NCBI GenBank assembly: GCA_037042915.1
Contig: CM073193.1
Span: 1,860,001-1,924,000 of the forward strand
From: Auricularia sp. M13
Lineage: Eukaryota; Basidiomycota; Agaricomycetes; Auriculariales; Auriculariaceae
Length of the DNA: 64,000 nt
Reading direction: 5' to 3'
In this document: positions 22,053 through 33,014 of the stretch, piece after piece
How positions within the stretch are numbered: position 1 is the first letter of the stretch
Layout: the number at the start of each line of letters is the position of its first letter
Translations under genes and position numbers: made by a program
Notes under the pieces: model-generated
Seen by the model: only the letters and a program-made list of their open reading frames with translations
The model's database searches: none
Told to the model about the DNA's origin: nothing

Positions 22053-23160
22053 TCGGCGAGTGTGTATCGGCTGTGAGGGTCACGAGTCACATGTGCGTGC
22101 CCATACGTGGTCCGATACCGGCTAATCATCGTAGCTCGTCTAATAGCCTATGCTACAGTCAGGCCGAGGAAGTCCGACCCAATAAAGTCGAGGATCAGGA
22201 GCAAACAGCTTCAGAGCCAACTTCGCGGTGATCAGCATTGCACTGCTTGACCACTGTGTCATGCGCCTCACCAGATACCATTCGTGCAGGACTATCCTTG
22301 TACTGTTGATGAACTAACGATGTTTGAACTGTGCATGAGCTAGGATACGCTGGTACGAGTTGGTCCTTTCAGAGGACGAAACTAGTCCCACCAGCGGAGG
22401 CGCCGCGGGCATCATGTCTGCTCCTGCCGCCCTGGTGACTTAGAGTAGCTGCACCGGGCCGAACAGCCACATCTGTGGATTAATACAACAAGAACCGGCA
22501 CCAGATTCGACATGACAAGCCATGGCAGCTCCGGCGATCGGACGTACTTAAGCAAACAGAATGATCGAGCGACAGATGCTGTCGACACTGCGTTGACAGC
22601 TCAGAAAGAACAATAATTCATCCAGAGCGCCCTCGGCGGCTATGCCTAAGCCGTTCAATGTGCGTTTCCAATCCATATGGCTCCACACGATTACTGTATC
22701 TCCTTGTGACAACATAACACTTAGGTACACATACTGCTGCAGCAGACTTCGTCTCATCAACTTGCCTATGCCTTACGAAGCCTGGCAATGACGCCGTGCT
22801 GTACGGATCTTCAGTTTGAGCGTCGGCAGTTCATGCTCAGCATTGACCATAGTGCCGATCGTTCCCAGCTTTCAGTTGGCGCGGGTAGCCCAGAACACAA
22901 CGCAGATGAATAAGCGTTGGCTGGACAGAAGGGTTGAGCATAGCTTAAAATCATTTCATACACAGCAAGACGAGAAGAGCAAGATCTGCTCCTGTCGCTG
23001 CCGGATGAACTGAAAAAATCAAATCTTTAGCATTGCGCGGAAGGCGAAGGGCCACGAGGATATGGTAGCGGCGTTAGGATAAGGTGACATGAGATGGATA
23101 CAGTGTGCCGCGGCCAGTTTGACGAACAGGTTAGCGTGAAGATCGTGGCGAGCGAAGGAG
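22053..23160. other. Intergenic between dsRBD copy 1 and secreted protein
   Basis: About 1.1 kb of mixed composition with only short unsupported ORFs. No repeats or RNA genes were recognised. Confidence 0.4.
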
Positions 23161-24000
23161 TTACAGGCGATACACAAGGATCAGCAGCGTTAAGATTGTG
23201 GGCATGACGAGACTGCCACAATGATGCGTTTTTAGAGCCACGGCGCCGCTATCGGGGCCAAACCAGCCATTCGGCTTAGATATAGAAATAGAGTTCGGGG
23301 ATGCGGAGGGCTGCCCAGACGACGACGATATCGAGCTTGTCGCCTCTAAGGTGACCGAGGGCGCTCCAGTCGATGCGGAGGAAGAACCAGTCGAAAGAGG
23401 TGGCACTGCAACACCATCCAGCTCCAGCGTCTGCGTAACGGGTACGCCTGAGACAGAGCAGGCGAACGAATAGTCATGCAGTGCTGATACAGCGGCAGCC
23501 TTCATGGCCGTTTCCTCCGCAGAGGGTTCCTTGGGGTGCGCTAGCGAGGATGGCTGGATCGACGCTGTTGAGTGTCGCCTTGCTGCATGTTTCGTGATGG
23601 TTGAAGCTGCAGCCGTTCTGGAGCTGATACGGGAAGAGCCTGAGGCCGCACGGACGGACGAAATAGCGCATTGCCAGCACTGCTGGAGGCTGAGCGCGGT
23701 AATAACTCCGCATGCGCAACTAGGGTCGTGAACACAAGTCGACTGGGATAAGGCGAATTCTATCGGAGCGCACGCGTGCGCACACTCCGAATTCGGTGTC
23801 GAGCCGGGGAGGACGATGCTGCGCCCTCGTAGGTCGAGTGCCCCAGCCATCAGCGAGGGTCCAGGTGCCGAGCGTATAACAATTGCTGGTACGAGTCCGC
23901 GAGTCGCCTCGAATAGCTCAGGCATCGCATTACAGAGGGCGACACGGTAAAACGAGAGGACGAGCGAAAAAAAGCTCAGGACGTTGATAGTAGGGTTCAT
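23161..24000 (-). CDS. Predicted secreted, GPI-anchored Ser/Thr-rich protein
   Basis: A single-exon 279-residue frame. The N-terminus is a clear signal peptide (NVLSFFSLVLSFYRVALCNA). A Cys-containing block follows (SECAHACAPIEFALSQSTC, DPSCACG, QQCWQCA), with seven to eight Cys that could form disulphides. Then comes a long Ser/Thr/Ala-rich stretch (SSSASTGAPS, ATSSISSSSGQ) likely to be O-glycosylated, and a C-terminal hydrophobic tail (VMPTILTLLILVYRL) fitting a GPI-attachment signal. This layout is common among Agaricomycete cell-wall proteins. No enzymatic motif is seen. It is not CFEM by Cys spacing. Confidence 0.75.
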   Translation of the reverse strand: MNPTINVLSFFSLVLSFYRVALCNAMPELFEATRGLVPAIVIRSAPGPSLMAGALDLRGRSIVLPGSTPNSECAHACAPIEFALSQSTCVHDPSCACGVITALSLQQCWQCAISSVRAASGSSRISSRTAAASTITKHAARRHSTASIQPSSLAHPKEPSAEETAMKAAAVSALHDYSFACSVSGVPVTQTLELDGVAVPPLSTGSSSASTGAPSVTLEATSSISSSSGQPSASPNSISISKPNGWFGPDSGAVALKTHHCGSLVMPTILTLLILVYRL

Positions 24001-25155
24001 CGTACGCGGGCGGGCGGGTTAGATGCGAGGCTGCATTTTGGCAGGGTATATGGGGCTCCATGGACAATAGAGAAGGCGTCAGAAACTTCCACGAAGGTGC
24101 TCAGCAGACAATAGCCGGATGCAATCGGATTGTTCCGTCGAACAAACACCTGTCCTCGAATTTCATATACTGTACTGCGCAGTGAAGCCAACATTACGAT
24201 TATCTACGATTGAGGGCCCTCAGGTTTGTGAGGCTGAAATGTAACCGCAAGTAACCTACGCCAAAGCCGAGCGAATGACGATCCGCTCCCCGCCCGGACA
24301 GACGAACAAGCGATCAGGATCGCCTTCATTGGGGTCCTGTAACATTTTGTTACCAGGACTATGTTCCGCGTTCCTCGGACTATATTGAAGTTGAGACTGC
24401 CTGAGAGACATCCTGAGCGTGGGATGATGGATTGATCGTTTTGTCGTCGTCGCATCCACGATCGAACGATCCCCCGAAGTTTGGCAATGTCATGTGAGGG
24501 CGATTCCACCCATATTCGGACCTCAGGAACGAGCACTCATTGGGAGCGGTGGCTTGCAAATGATCTTCAGAAGCACTGCATGCACCGCTTTGCCGGTTCG
24601 TTGCAATGACTCGCACTTTGACGGTTAGACAGGCCGCTGTACACTGACGACCTCCAGCAGCGTCTCCAGTGCCCGCTCAAAGCATCGACATGACTACGAA
24701 AAAGCAATAAATCACGGGTCCTTCATGTCAGTAGTATCGGCAAGTCAGCAGAAAAGTCAGATCTCATACTCATAGCCATTCGCTGTTCAGAGGCGGAAAA
24801 GCGGTCGCAATTCGGCGCGAAGGTGGTCGTCTCTCTGGCTCCGAGTTTGCAGTGCGCTGGTCCACAGGGAGGAGGAGCCCTCTTGCCCGCACTTCCGCAG
24901 CGAGGTTGTATGGAACATGCGGCGTAGAGCTATGTATTCCGAGAGCACGAGAGCGTAAAGTGCGTCATTCCCAGGCCCATGATCTCAGGATCTGCATGAA
25001 CTCAACCTCTTGATTGTTTGAGGTACGCCGATCCCTGTGAGTCAAAGTCAGCGCCGTCCGTTGTCCATCATCGGTTGCCTCAATTTCCCAGGTGCGCTCA
25101 AGCCGGATATGCATGTCCAGGGCGAAGAGGCAGTATCCAGTGCCTTCCCCCAATG
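24001..25155. other. Intergenic, divergent promoters
   Basis: This lies upstream of both the secreted protein (minus) and dsRBD copy 2 (plus). No gene or clear repeat is seen. Confidence 0.4.
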
Positions 25156-25162
25156 TATATAA
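25156..25162 (+). promoter_or_regulatory. TATA box of dsRBD copy 2
   Basis: TATATAA, directly after a CCCAAT element and about 92 bp before the ATG at 25254. Confidence 0.5.
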
Positions 25163-25253
25163 TTCCCAAGCTAGCTAGATTGGCTCCTCAGATTCCAGAA
25201 GCCATCTGCCCACCTCACTCATACTTTCTCGTTCACGCCTTCTCACTCCAATC

Positions 25254-25659
25254 ATGAGTACGTCCAATGGAGTTACAGAGCCGATCTTCAGCTCTAAAAA
25301 CCGAGTTATAGATGCCAACAGCCGCAGCGACCCCAACCGTCAATATGCCATGCTCCTGCACAACGAGCTGCAGCGTCGCAACTGTCTCAACTCTCTCCAC
25401 TGGGTATGTTCTCTTCACGTCCTGCCGAAGCGAGATGACTGAGGCACCTGTCCAGGATGACAGGCCCAACGGAGTCCGCCACGCACCTGCTTGGTTGTCA
25501 ATTGTCTACAGTAAGTTCATGATTTGGAGTCGTAGCCAGTAGCTGATTGGGAAAGCAGTTGGAGGCATGGAGTACGGACGAAGCGTTGCTCTCACGAAGC
25601 AAGCAGCCCGGGACGAAGCCGCGCGACAAGCCCTCAAATGCTTCGGCTGGAACGTCTGA
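25254..25659 (+). CDS. Small dsRNA-binding-domain-only protein, copy 2
   Basis: Exons 25254-25403, 25456-25510 and 25559-25659 give 101 residues. After an N-terminal tail of about 30 residues (MSTSNGVTEPIFSS) the protein is one dsRBD: YAMLLHNELQRRNCLNSLHW, GVRHAPAWLSIVYIGGMEYG, then SVALTKQAARDEAARQAL and KCFGWNV at the end. It has an unspliced N-terminal extension compared with copy 1. There is no RNase III, helicase or deaminase domain. Copies 1 and 2 are in opposite orientation about 3.3 kb apart. A role in binding cellular or viral dsRNA is inference from the fold. Confidence 0.8.
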
Positions 25660-26055
25660 ACGATCAAGCCCACGGAAATAGTTTATATGGCCTACATAAT
25701 CACCAAGATAGCACTGCCAGCTCCCAGACCAACTCGTAGACTTGAATTTTCTTCTTATCACGATTACTGTAATTGCCGTTTTCTTTGCCGCGGACTCACA
25801 CTGTATTATGTAAACCTTTTCTGGAGAGACTATCGATCTTGTATCACTTAGTTTTGTAGTACTCACAATTCACTGATCTGGGAGGTGACCTTCAGCTTTC
25901 GCACATGTGACATGGACAGCAAGGCAACACAAAATCACAGAGCATTCCCTCCAGCGGCGAATGTATCGTTTCCGAGTTGCATTAGGAAGACTATTCAATA
26001 ATTCACGTAGCACGAACAGATCTAGAGGTCATTGACAGATACATATGGTTCAAAA
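25660..26055. other. Intergenic, convergent 3' ends
   Basis: AT-richer flank between dsRBD copy 2 and the small heat-shock gene. No gene is seen. Confidence 0.4.
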
Positions 26056-26716
26056 CTAGTTGAGGGCAACACGGGTCTTCTCCTGCTCCGGGACGCTCTT
26101 GCGCATTGGGAAGGTCAGCGCAAGAAGGCCATCAGCCAGCTCGGCCTTCACGTCATCCGCCTAAACGATGGTAACTGTCAGTAACGGCTCGCATAGTCGA
26201 ATCAACTGAAGTACTCACCGTCACCCCCTTTGGCAGGGTTAGCGTCCTCTCAAATTTGCCGAAGGTCCTCTCCTGGGTTGTAAGCCTCCCGGCACCCTGA
26301 GAGCGTACGTAGTCCCCGGAGACTTTGAGAGACGACTCCGAGACGTCAATGCAGACAGCGTCACGCGGGACACCGGGGAGTTCGAGAGTCACAATCGTCT
26401 CGTTGGACTCGGGCCGTTCCTCCACATCCATCCTGATAATCAAGTGCATTAGCCAATAATCTAGCTCTGAGAGGTTATGGACGTACTTGGGAGAGAAAGA
26501 AGAAGTGGCTGAGCGAGGCGCGGCGCCGGCAGGTCCGTTCGTGGCGAGGTTTTGCATTAACGGAGCGAAATGGTTGGCAAGATGCGGCCACTGCTGAGCG
26601 AGGCCGGGGAACAGGTTGGACGCAATGTCGACCATGGTCTCCATGTCAAACGGCTGGGGGTGAGGACCGTGGGCATTGGCGCTGGCGCCGGCGCAAGGGT
26701 GAGAGTAGAAGTCCAT
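26056..26716 (-). CDS. Small heat-shock protein, HSP20/alpha-crystallin family
   Basis: An ATP-independent chaperone that holds unfolding proteins. Three exons are inferred. The first ends SSFSPK near 26488. The second carries the alpha-crystallin domain (MDVEERPESNETIVTLELPG, SSLKVSGDYVRS, FGKFERTLTLPKGVT). The third gives ADDVKAELADGLLALTFP and ends KTRVALN. The start at 26716 (MDFYSHPCAG) is preferred over the in-frame ATG at 26752 by distance from the TATA box, though both fit. The A-x-L-x-DG-x-L-x-L-x-x-P motif that closes the domain is present, and the short C-terminal tail is typical. Heat induction is supported by the upstream TATA and heat-shock element. Confidence 0.9.
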
Positions 26717-26791
26717 GGCGAAATAGGAGGTAGGCGATGTGAGATAGGGCAACGAATATGTTGTACAGTACTGCAGTAGCTGCTAGCTGGC

Positions 26792-26799
26792 TTTTATAC
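26792..26799 (-). promoter_or_regulatory. TATA box of the HSP20 gene
   Basis: TATAAAAG on the minus strand, about 76-83 bp before the ATG at 26716. Confidence 0.65.
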
Positions 26800-26855
26800 C
26801 GCGAGCGCAGCAGGGAACGCGTGTGCTCGACGCGTAACCCTGGACGCGTGTGATG

Positions 26856-26868
26856 TTCTGGAATCTTC
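26856..26868 (-). promoter_or_regulatory. Heat-shock element
   Basis: TTCTGGAATCTTC gives three perfect alternating units (TTC-nn-GAA-nn-TTC) about 60 bp beyond the TATA box. A fourth GAA follows with one-base-short spacing. This is the binding pattern of Hsf1-type trimers. Confidence 0.65.
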
Positions 26869-26942
26869 CGAAGGACGCGCGTTTCGGTCACGTGAGTTGC
26901 TCCGACCCGCTCTCTGACTCGACTTGGGCGACCAGGAGCTGC

Positions 26943-27104
26943 TCATACAGGGCACTGGCCGCGCTTCTGCTCGCCCTGGTTCCGTAAGCCGGCCAACCGG
27001 CGGGCTTCGTCGTTGGCCAGGTCGTTCTTGAGCAGCGCCAGGGCGTAGTACATCGCGGCGCATTGGAGGACGGCAGCCAGCGCTTTGACAACCAGACCGA
27101 GCAT
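26943..27104 (-). CDS. Possible small protein or terminal exon, hydrophobic
   Basis: A 53-residue frame, MLGLVVKALAAVLQCAAMYY then ALALLKNDLANDEARRLAGL, ending GQCPV. It has one hydrophobic helix followed by a charged helix, which reads more like protein than the two overlapping Arg/Ser-rich frames. It might be a stand-alone small membrane protein or the last exon of a gene running in from the right. No family is recognised. Confidence 0.3.
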   Translation of the reverse strand: MLGLVVKALAAVLQCAAMYYALALLKNDLANDEARRLAGLRNQGEQKRGQCPV

Positions 27105-28459
27105 CGCTGGCCACGGCGCACGGCGTACGAGGAAGAGCTGCTACCCGACGCCGCACTGCTCTGCCTATTTGAACTCTGACTGCTCTTCACATCGCTTGCG
27201 AGCGCTTCCGACGACGCTGGCGGTGTATTGTTTGCATGACAATCATGTTGGGCGACATGGAGGCGACAGCGTCTCACACTGCTCGTCGTCAGGCGCGCGT
27301 AAACGAGCTACCTCCGGCCTACCTACCTGGCTCGTCACTGGTCTTGTCAACGTGCGCTATATCATAGAACGCGCATGTTCGCCTCGCAGGGGTGATGGTC
27401 GTTCTTCGCGTTGCCAGGATATGCAGATAATTCTCTCGTTATATGGACACGCCGACTAGCTCGCCTGCTTTGCAGTTTGACCAGTGTGCTCGCAAGTGTT
27501 TCTACGCAATCATGAAGGAGACACTCTAGACAGATATGGGGATTTGCAAGCGCCATAGTCCAACCTGCGTCTTCATACGGAGCAGAGCCTCCTTTCGATT
27601 TCCGACTTCCGACAACGTGGGACGGAGGTGGCTGTTTGTTCAACTTGATTGCCAGACATCCGACCCAATCCTCGCGTCTCGCGCGCTAGCACAGGTTTTT
27701 AACTGGAGCCTCCCAATTTCACGATTCTCCTGGACGCCGCGAAAGGCATTGCTGAACCTCCTGGACACTGTCAACTGCTATATGGCCGTAGAATAATTGC
27801 CACCGACGACAAGGAACTGCGAGCTATCCGGGGACCGTTCATAATCACACGCCCATTGTCGCCGCAGTGTCGCCACTGAAAGCTCCTTTTAATCAATTAC
27901 AACGAGTTTAAGCTTGACTCTGACAGTCTCGATGAGTCGCCGTCCCGGCCTAATTCGCCTTGTGCATCCGCTCTTTTTCCAGTATGCCTGACTCATCTCA
28001 TGGGCTGCAGAATTCTTCAGGAGGTAGATGTGCAGTCTTTGTGCTGCGCCCTCTTGGACAGTAATTCAAGTTTGTACACTGGCTCTCATCGAAATTCCTG
28101 CTTTGGCCGCGCATGTATTGCCCGCAGCATACTCCTTGACAGCGGTGGCGATCCAACAAAGCGCCGGCCGAAGGGATCCGGTACAGGATACCCGGGTTTC
28201 TGTACCTCGAGGTCAGCTTGTCATGTCTCTCTTGGTGCCTTGATGTTCTCATTCGCAGCAGTTGATTGGTCCATGGTGGCGAGAGGCGTACTGCCCACGC
28301 ACTGTCCTGGGTAATGGCTCGCGTTTCATTGGATCGGACCCCTTCTCGGAGGGACGGCAAAGCAGTCCACGGGCCTGGAAACGGTGTTGTGGCAGATATC
28401 CGTCAATAATCTGCGCTTGTTGTCGACATCTCACATACCCGGGAAAGCAGGGGTCTCGA
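27105..28459. other. Intergenic upstream of the peroxidase
   Basis: About 1.35 kb with no supported gene; probably the peroxidase promoter region in its right half. Confidence 0.4.
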
Positions 28460-28466
28460 GTATAAA
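28460..28466 (+). promoter_or_regulatory. TATA box of the class II peroxidase
   Basis: TATAAAG about 61-67 bp before the ATG at 28527. Confidence 0.6.
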
Positions 28467-28526
28467 GTTGAGTCCTGCGATTCGTTTCTCGTTCTCTCAG
28501 CTCCCTCCCTCGACTCGTCCTCGACC

Positions 28527-30297
28527 ATGTCCTTCGCGGTTCTCCGCGCGTTCGTTGTGACTCTGGCGGCAGCACGCCTTGCGTTTGGTGCCAGTGCGTG
28601 TATCACATGACTGTATGCCACGGCGTAGCTCACTCCGACGTCCGTAGCGTTGCCGGATGCCCTTCACACTTGCCCCAACAGCAAGGAGCGGGTGAAGAAT
28701 GTTCAGGTTGGAAATTTCTTCGTGTTCCCGTTTCATGTCCTCAAGTCCCCCACCGTCTAGTGCTGCGCATGGGCTGCCATCCGCGACGACTTCATCAACG
28801 ACCTCTTCGAAGGCGTCTGCGGCGAAGCTGCACACTCTGTCATTCGCATTGCGTTCCACGATGTAAGTCCGCTGGCTAGCTGGCTATGCTGCTAGCTTCT
28901 GACGTTTGTCGCAGGCCAGTACGTACCTTCAAATACAGCTATGCTTCGGGACTGCTTCTCATTCCAATCACAGTCGGATTCAGCGCATATGGAAACCTGT
29001 GAGTGCTTCCTCCATGTCCGAAAATGCGAATGTGAAACTAACCTTCAACCCCAGCGGTGGCGGCGCCGACGGCTCCATCATCCAGTTCGACGACATCGAG
29101 CTGGCCTACGGTAACTGCACAACTCCGCGCTCGACTTGACCTGTGCTGAATCGGCCTCAGCTGCAAACGCCGGTATCGACGAAATCGCGGCGGATCTTCG
29201 CCCGTTCGCAGACGCGCACGGGATCTCCTACGGTGACGCGTGCGTATGAAACGAAAACGGCAATTTCAGAAACATCCTAACACGCCGCACCGACTCAGGA
29301 TCCAGTTCGGTTCTTCCGTGGCTCTCTCCCTGTGCCCGGGCGCTCCAGTTGTGCAGACGTTTGTCGGCCGCAAGGTGTGTGGCAATCTGTCATTGAAGGC
29401 ACCGGAATCACGGACTCATCCACGGCGATACTATCAGAATGCCACAGCGCCGGCGCCGGACGGCACAGTACGCATCGTCCTTGCAACCCGTGCCCCTTGC
29501 GAAACTCACCGAAAAACCTCGCAGGTGCCCGAGCCGTTTAACTCGGTGACGCAGATCCTCGCACGGATGCAGGACGCCGGCTTCTCGTCCAAGGAGCTCA
29601 TCGCCTTGCTCGCGTCGCACTCGGTCGCCGCGCAGGACGAGATCGAGCCGGCGATTGCGCGCGCGCCGTTCGACAGCACGCCGGACGCGTTCGACCCGCA
29701 GGTGTACCTCGAGGTGCTCCTCAAGGGCGACGTGCTCCCCGCGAACCTCGGCCCCGGCCCCGGCGAGGTGCGCTCGCCGTTCGAGGGCGAGTTCCGCTTG
29801 GAGTCGGACTTTGCGCTCGCGCGCGACCCGCGCACGGCGTGCACGTGGCAGTCGTTCGTTAATGACCAGGCGGCCATGGCGAGGAAGTTTGCCACGGCCA
29901 TGGCGAAGCTGGCGCTCCTGGGACAGAACCCCCGCAAGCTGATCGACTGCACCGAAGTCATCGTATGTCTCGCGGTCTCCCTCCTCTCTCGATTCTGTCC
30001 GAACTTGCTGACACCCTTTGTTGCCACGCTAGCCGAAAGCGCCCGCGGCGAAGGCGAAGACTGCCATCATTCCTTCTGGCAGGACCAGCAAGGACATTGA
30101 GGCTTCCGTAAGTCATTGCTCCTTCTGACTGCATACAAATGTGCTGATTTTGGACCCGCCTCAGTGCCGTGGAACTGCGTTCCCCGCTCTCCCCACCGCG
30201 CGCGGACCTCCGCTCACCTCCGTTCCTCCTGTGTAAGCTCCATCCTGCTCGTTATGGAAGGCTAATGCTCACCTTTCTGCACAGTCCTGAGCAGTAG
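28527..30297 (+). CDS. Class II secreted haem peroxidase, atypical Mn-peroxidase-like
   Basis: An extracellular peroxidase of the lignin-attack family. The leader is MSFAVLRAFVVTLAAARLAF. Many short introns are removed to give CCAWAAIRDDFINDLFEG; GEAAHSVIRIAFHDAIGFS (distal Arg and His); GGGADGSIIQFDDIELAY (calcium-site region); LIALLASHSVAAQDEIEP (proximal His) with FDSTP; a typical C-terminal third; and a Cys-containing tail, CRGTAFPALPT ending PPVPEQ. Against Phanerochaete MnP1 numbering, the Mn ligands Glu35 (GEAAH) and Asp179 (six residues after the proximal His) are present, but Glu39 is Ser. The exposed Trp of lignin and versatile peroxidases, five residues before the proximal His, is Ala. 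It is therefore either an atypical short-type MnP or a generic low-potential peroxidase. The gene appears intact. Confidence 0.88.
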
Positions 30298-30622
30298 ACG
30301 TCGTACTCACGACATAATAACAGTTGCTCGCTGATGTTTCTCCGGTAATTTGTGGATAACGCTCGTTGATAGCTCGCACATAATAGATTGCATCTCTGGT
30401 AGATGCTTCACGACTACAACTTCAGGAGCGAATTATAATTAGTATCCGATACGACGGCCCAAAGAATATATGGAGCACGCCCACTACACATCGCATTCGT
30501 TATACAAGTACAACTCTATGAGTCTGAAAAGCCGAGAGCGAAAACCAACTCCAGAGGACGGCACAAGTATTACATTGGCAGAATTCAAACCAGAAGATTA
30601 GCTTGGATTGAAGGCCGGTCAC
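30298..30622. other. Intergenic, convergent 3' ends
   Basis: AT-rich flank between the peroxidase and the LURP-one gene. No gene is seen. Confidence 0.4.
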
Positions 30623-31266
30623 TTAGTCGTTGCGCCGCTCGTCGAGGCAGATGCACATAGCAGCGATGATGGCCATGTCGACGTTGGGCGCGACGGTGAC
30701 GACGTAGGTCTGCACGCCGCCGAGGAGCTGGCGCGCGTTGAGGAACTGGCGGTCGATGCACGCGACGACCTGGCCGGAGGACTTCTCCGTGATGTCGGCG
30801 TAGGTGTCGAAGAAGTCGCCCTTCATGACGAGCTTGGCCGGCCGGCCGTCGGACGCGACGAACGTGCACTCCGCCTTGGACGTGAAGACTTGACTCGAGG
30901 CGGCAGTCAGCGAGACGGTGGAGTGGAGACGAACTGAAGACGCGCACACGTAAACTTGCCCTCGACCTCAAACAACACATTCCCACTGGGCAGCTGTCCA
31001 TAATAGCTGCGCGGGACACTAAACAGGTGCCGGCGGATGTCGAACAGCACGGTGCCCGCGGCGTCGCACACGTGCTTGCGGCCGCTGAGCGAGAAGTACT
31101 CGCCGTCGACGCGGAAGAGCAGGCGCCCGTCGAGCGTCTTGATGCCGTAGTCGTCGCCGGAGAGCGACAGGAAGCGCTCCTTGAGCACGATGCTCTCGCT
31201 CTGCTGCGCGAGGAAGGACGGGAAGCAGCCCAGCGGGCGCGGGAACGCCGGCAGCTGGCGCGCCAT
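30623..31266 (-). CDS. LURP-one-related (tubby-like C-terminal fold) protein
   Basis: Two exons. The first (from 31266) reads FLAQQSESIVLKERFLSLSG, DYGIKTLDGRLLFRVDGEYF and SLSGRKHVCDAAGTVLFDIR. The second opens near 30890 with VFTSKAECTFVASDGRPAKL and continues through the DFFDTYADI and DRQFLNARQLLGGVQTYVV repeats to NVDMAIIAAMCICLDE. The alternating beta-strands with the internal DG/D-x-x-G turns and the final hydrophobic helix are the LOR/DUF567 signature, a closed beta-barrel related to Tubby and scramblases. Roles in lipid or phosphoinositide binding are proposed for the fold; the function here is unknown. The length is normal and the gene looks intact. Confidence 0.82.
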
Positions 31267-31392
31267 GCGGGCGAGCGGGCGAGGGGTGACCGGTGACGAA
31301 GGCAGGCGCGGATGAGGCGGACCTGCCTGGCTGGCAGACAGAAAGAGGGTGGGCGGCGGGATCGGATGCCAATGCTTGCAAGTTGCACGGGA

Positions 31393-31400
31393 TTCTTATA
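31393..31400 (-). promoter_or_regulatory. TATA-like box of the LURP-one gene
   Basis: TATAAGAA on the minus strand, about 127-134 bp before the ATG at 31266. Confidence 0.35.
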
Positions 31401-33014
31401 CATAAACGCGCCTGCACAGCCCTGCCGGCGTCTTGCTCCAAAAGGCAAGGATCCCGAAGCTCACGTGCGCGGCTGCGCAAATCCCGCCTGCACAGTGCAC
31501 AGCGCAAATCTGCGCAGAATCGCAATGGCAACTGGGATTATACAGTATACGCAACGTCGCATACTACGTACTACCACAGATCAACAACGCGCAGGATCGC
31601 ATTTGAATTTCGCTGACTCGGACTCGGACTCGGACGTCCGTATCACACGTACTGCCAGTGAGCACTGGAACATAAAACCCGCCGCACTCGCAATTAGTAC
31701 TCGATATTTATCAGCGGGCATTCCTTTGCTTTGGTACTGTATACCCGGAGATCATGACTGTGAGCTCAGAGTAGCGTCCCCCTCGAGAATGATGCCTCCT
31801 TTAGAGTAAGTACCGAGAGCAGCTAGCCATTCATAATTAAGCATATCAGCGTTCCTAGTACTTGAATGCAGTAGATCAAGAGGTCGGATGAAACCGCACG
31901 CGCACGTGCATTCGTTGTGATGCTTCGGAATATGCAAGGCGGTGCAGTAGCAAGACCGGCTCGAGTCCCCCTTTGCGCCGGAGTCCGAGACTGTACTGTA
32001 TCTCTCTGCGGACTCGGCCCGGGAAAAGTGAAGGCACAGGGACCTAAAGGCTGGAATGCACTAAGAGTCAGAAGTATGTAGATATTCGCGGTGCCTCGTA
32101 AACTCCCAAGTGCCCGGGTTACAGTCCTGCCAGTGATTCCGCCGGTGATCCAATCCAACTCGACAGACCGACCCGGAATACTTCAAGTTGCACGAACGAT
32201 GCGCAGAGTCAGATCCTAAGCAAGCAGCCGTGCACCGCCTGCACACTTGGACAATTCGAATCGCGGCGGAAGGGTTAGTTGCCAGTGAGAGCGGGAATTA
32301 CAGCCTGAGGACGTCACGGTGTCGAGTCCTGAGATCTCGTATCATACCTATGTCCAATTCGCAGCGGGAGAGTCGGCGACGAAGCAGGAGCAGAAGTTGT
32401 CGTGTGGACTCGGGTGCGGCCACGCCAATAGGAATGATGGCGAGCGCTGTTCTGCCTGCGTGAGCGCCCTCCGAAGCTGACTTTCCGAGTCGCGTGCAGA
32501 GTCGAAGGCGAAGAGCGCCGAGCGACAGCAAAACGGCAGAGAGGACGAGGTATAGGAGAAGCTACGGTCGTGCAAGAGCTATCGCAAAGGAGACATGTAT
32601 TACTCTGCGAGCAGCAGCATCGCGTAGGGGCTACAGATGAGTTAATTAGTGAGAGCAAGAGTGCAGATTAGATGCCCGAGGTATCATTCATATTAAGTGT
32701 GGGCTATGTGTCAAGGACTGGCGCCGCGAATGGCGGAATTTGAGGTTGGGATAAGTGGGAAGGAGAAGAAAGAGCGGGAGCGATGCGCAAAGCGCCGAAG
32801 CATTTCTTCTGCCCCCTATTACAGTACACGTTCCACATTCAATTTCAGCTTAGGCCAGGGCGCAGCCATCGAAACCCGCGAACGTGTGCACTGGACACAG
32901 CGCCAAATGCGTGAGCGCTGATTGGCCCGGCCGTTCTGTCATAAGTAGCTGTCGCCGAGCTCGGGAATGACAGCCCCGGCGGCGCGTCTTGGCTCTTGAG
33001 CTTGTACACCCAAG
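31401..33014. other. Intergenic, divergent promoters
   Basis: About 1.6 kb with no supported gene. A short GACTCG tandem (four to five units) lies at 31615-31636. Confidence 0.4.
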
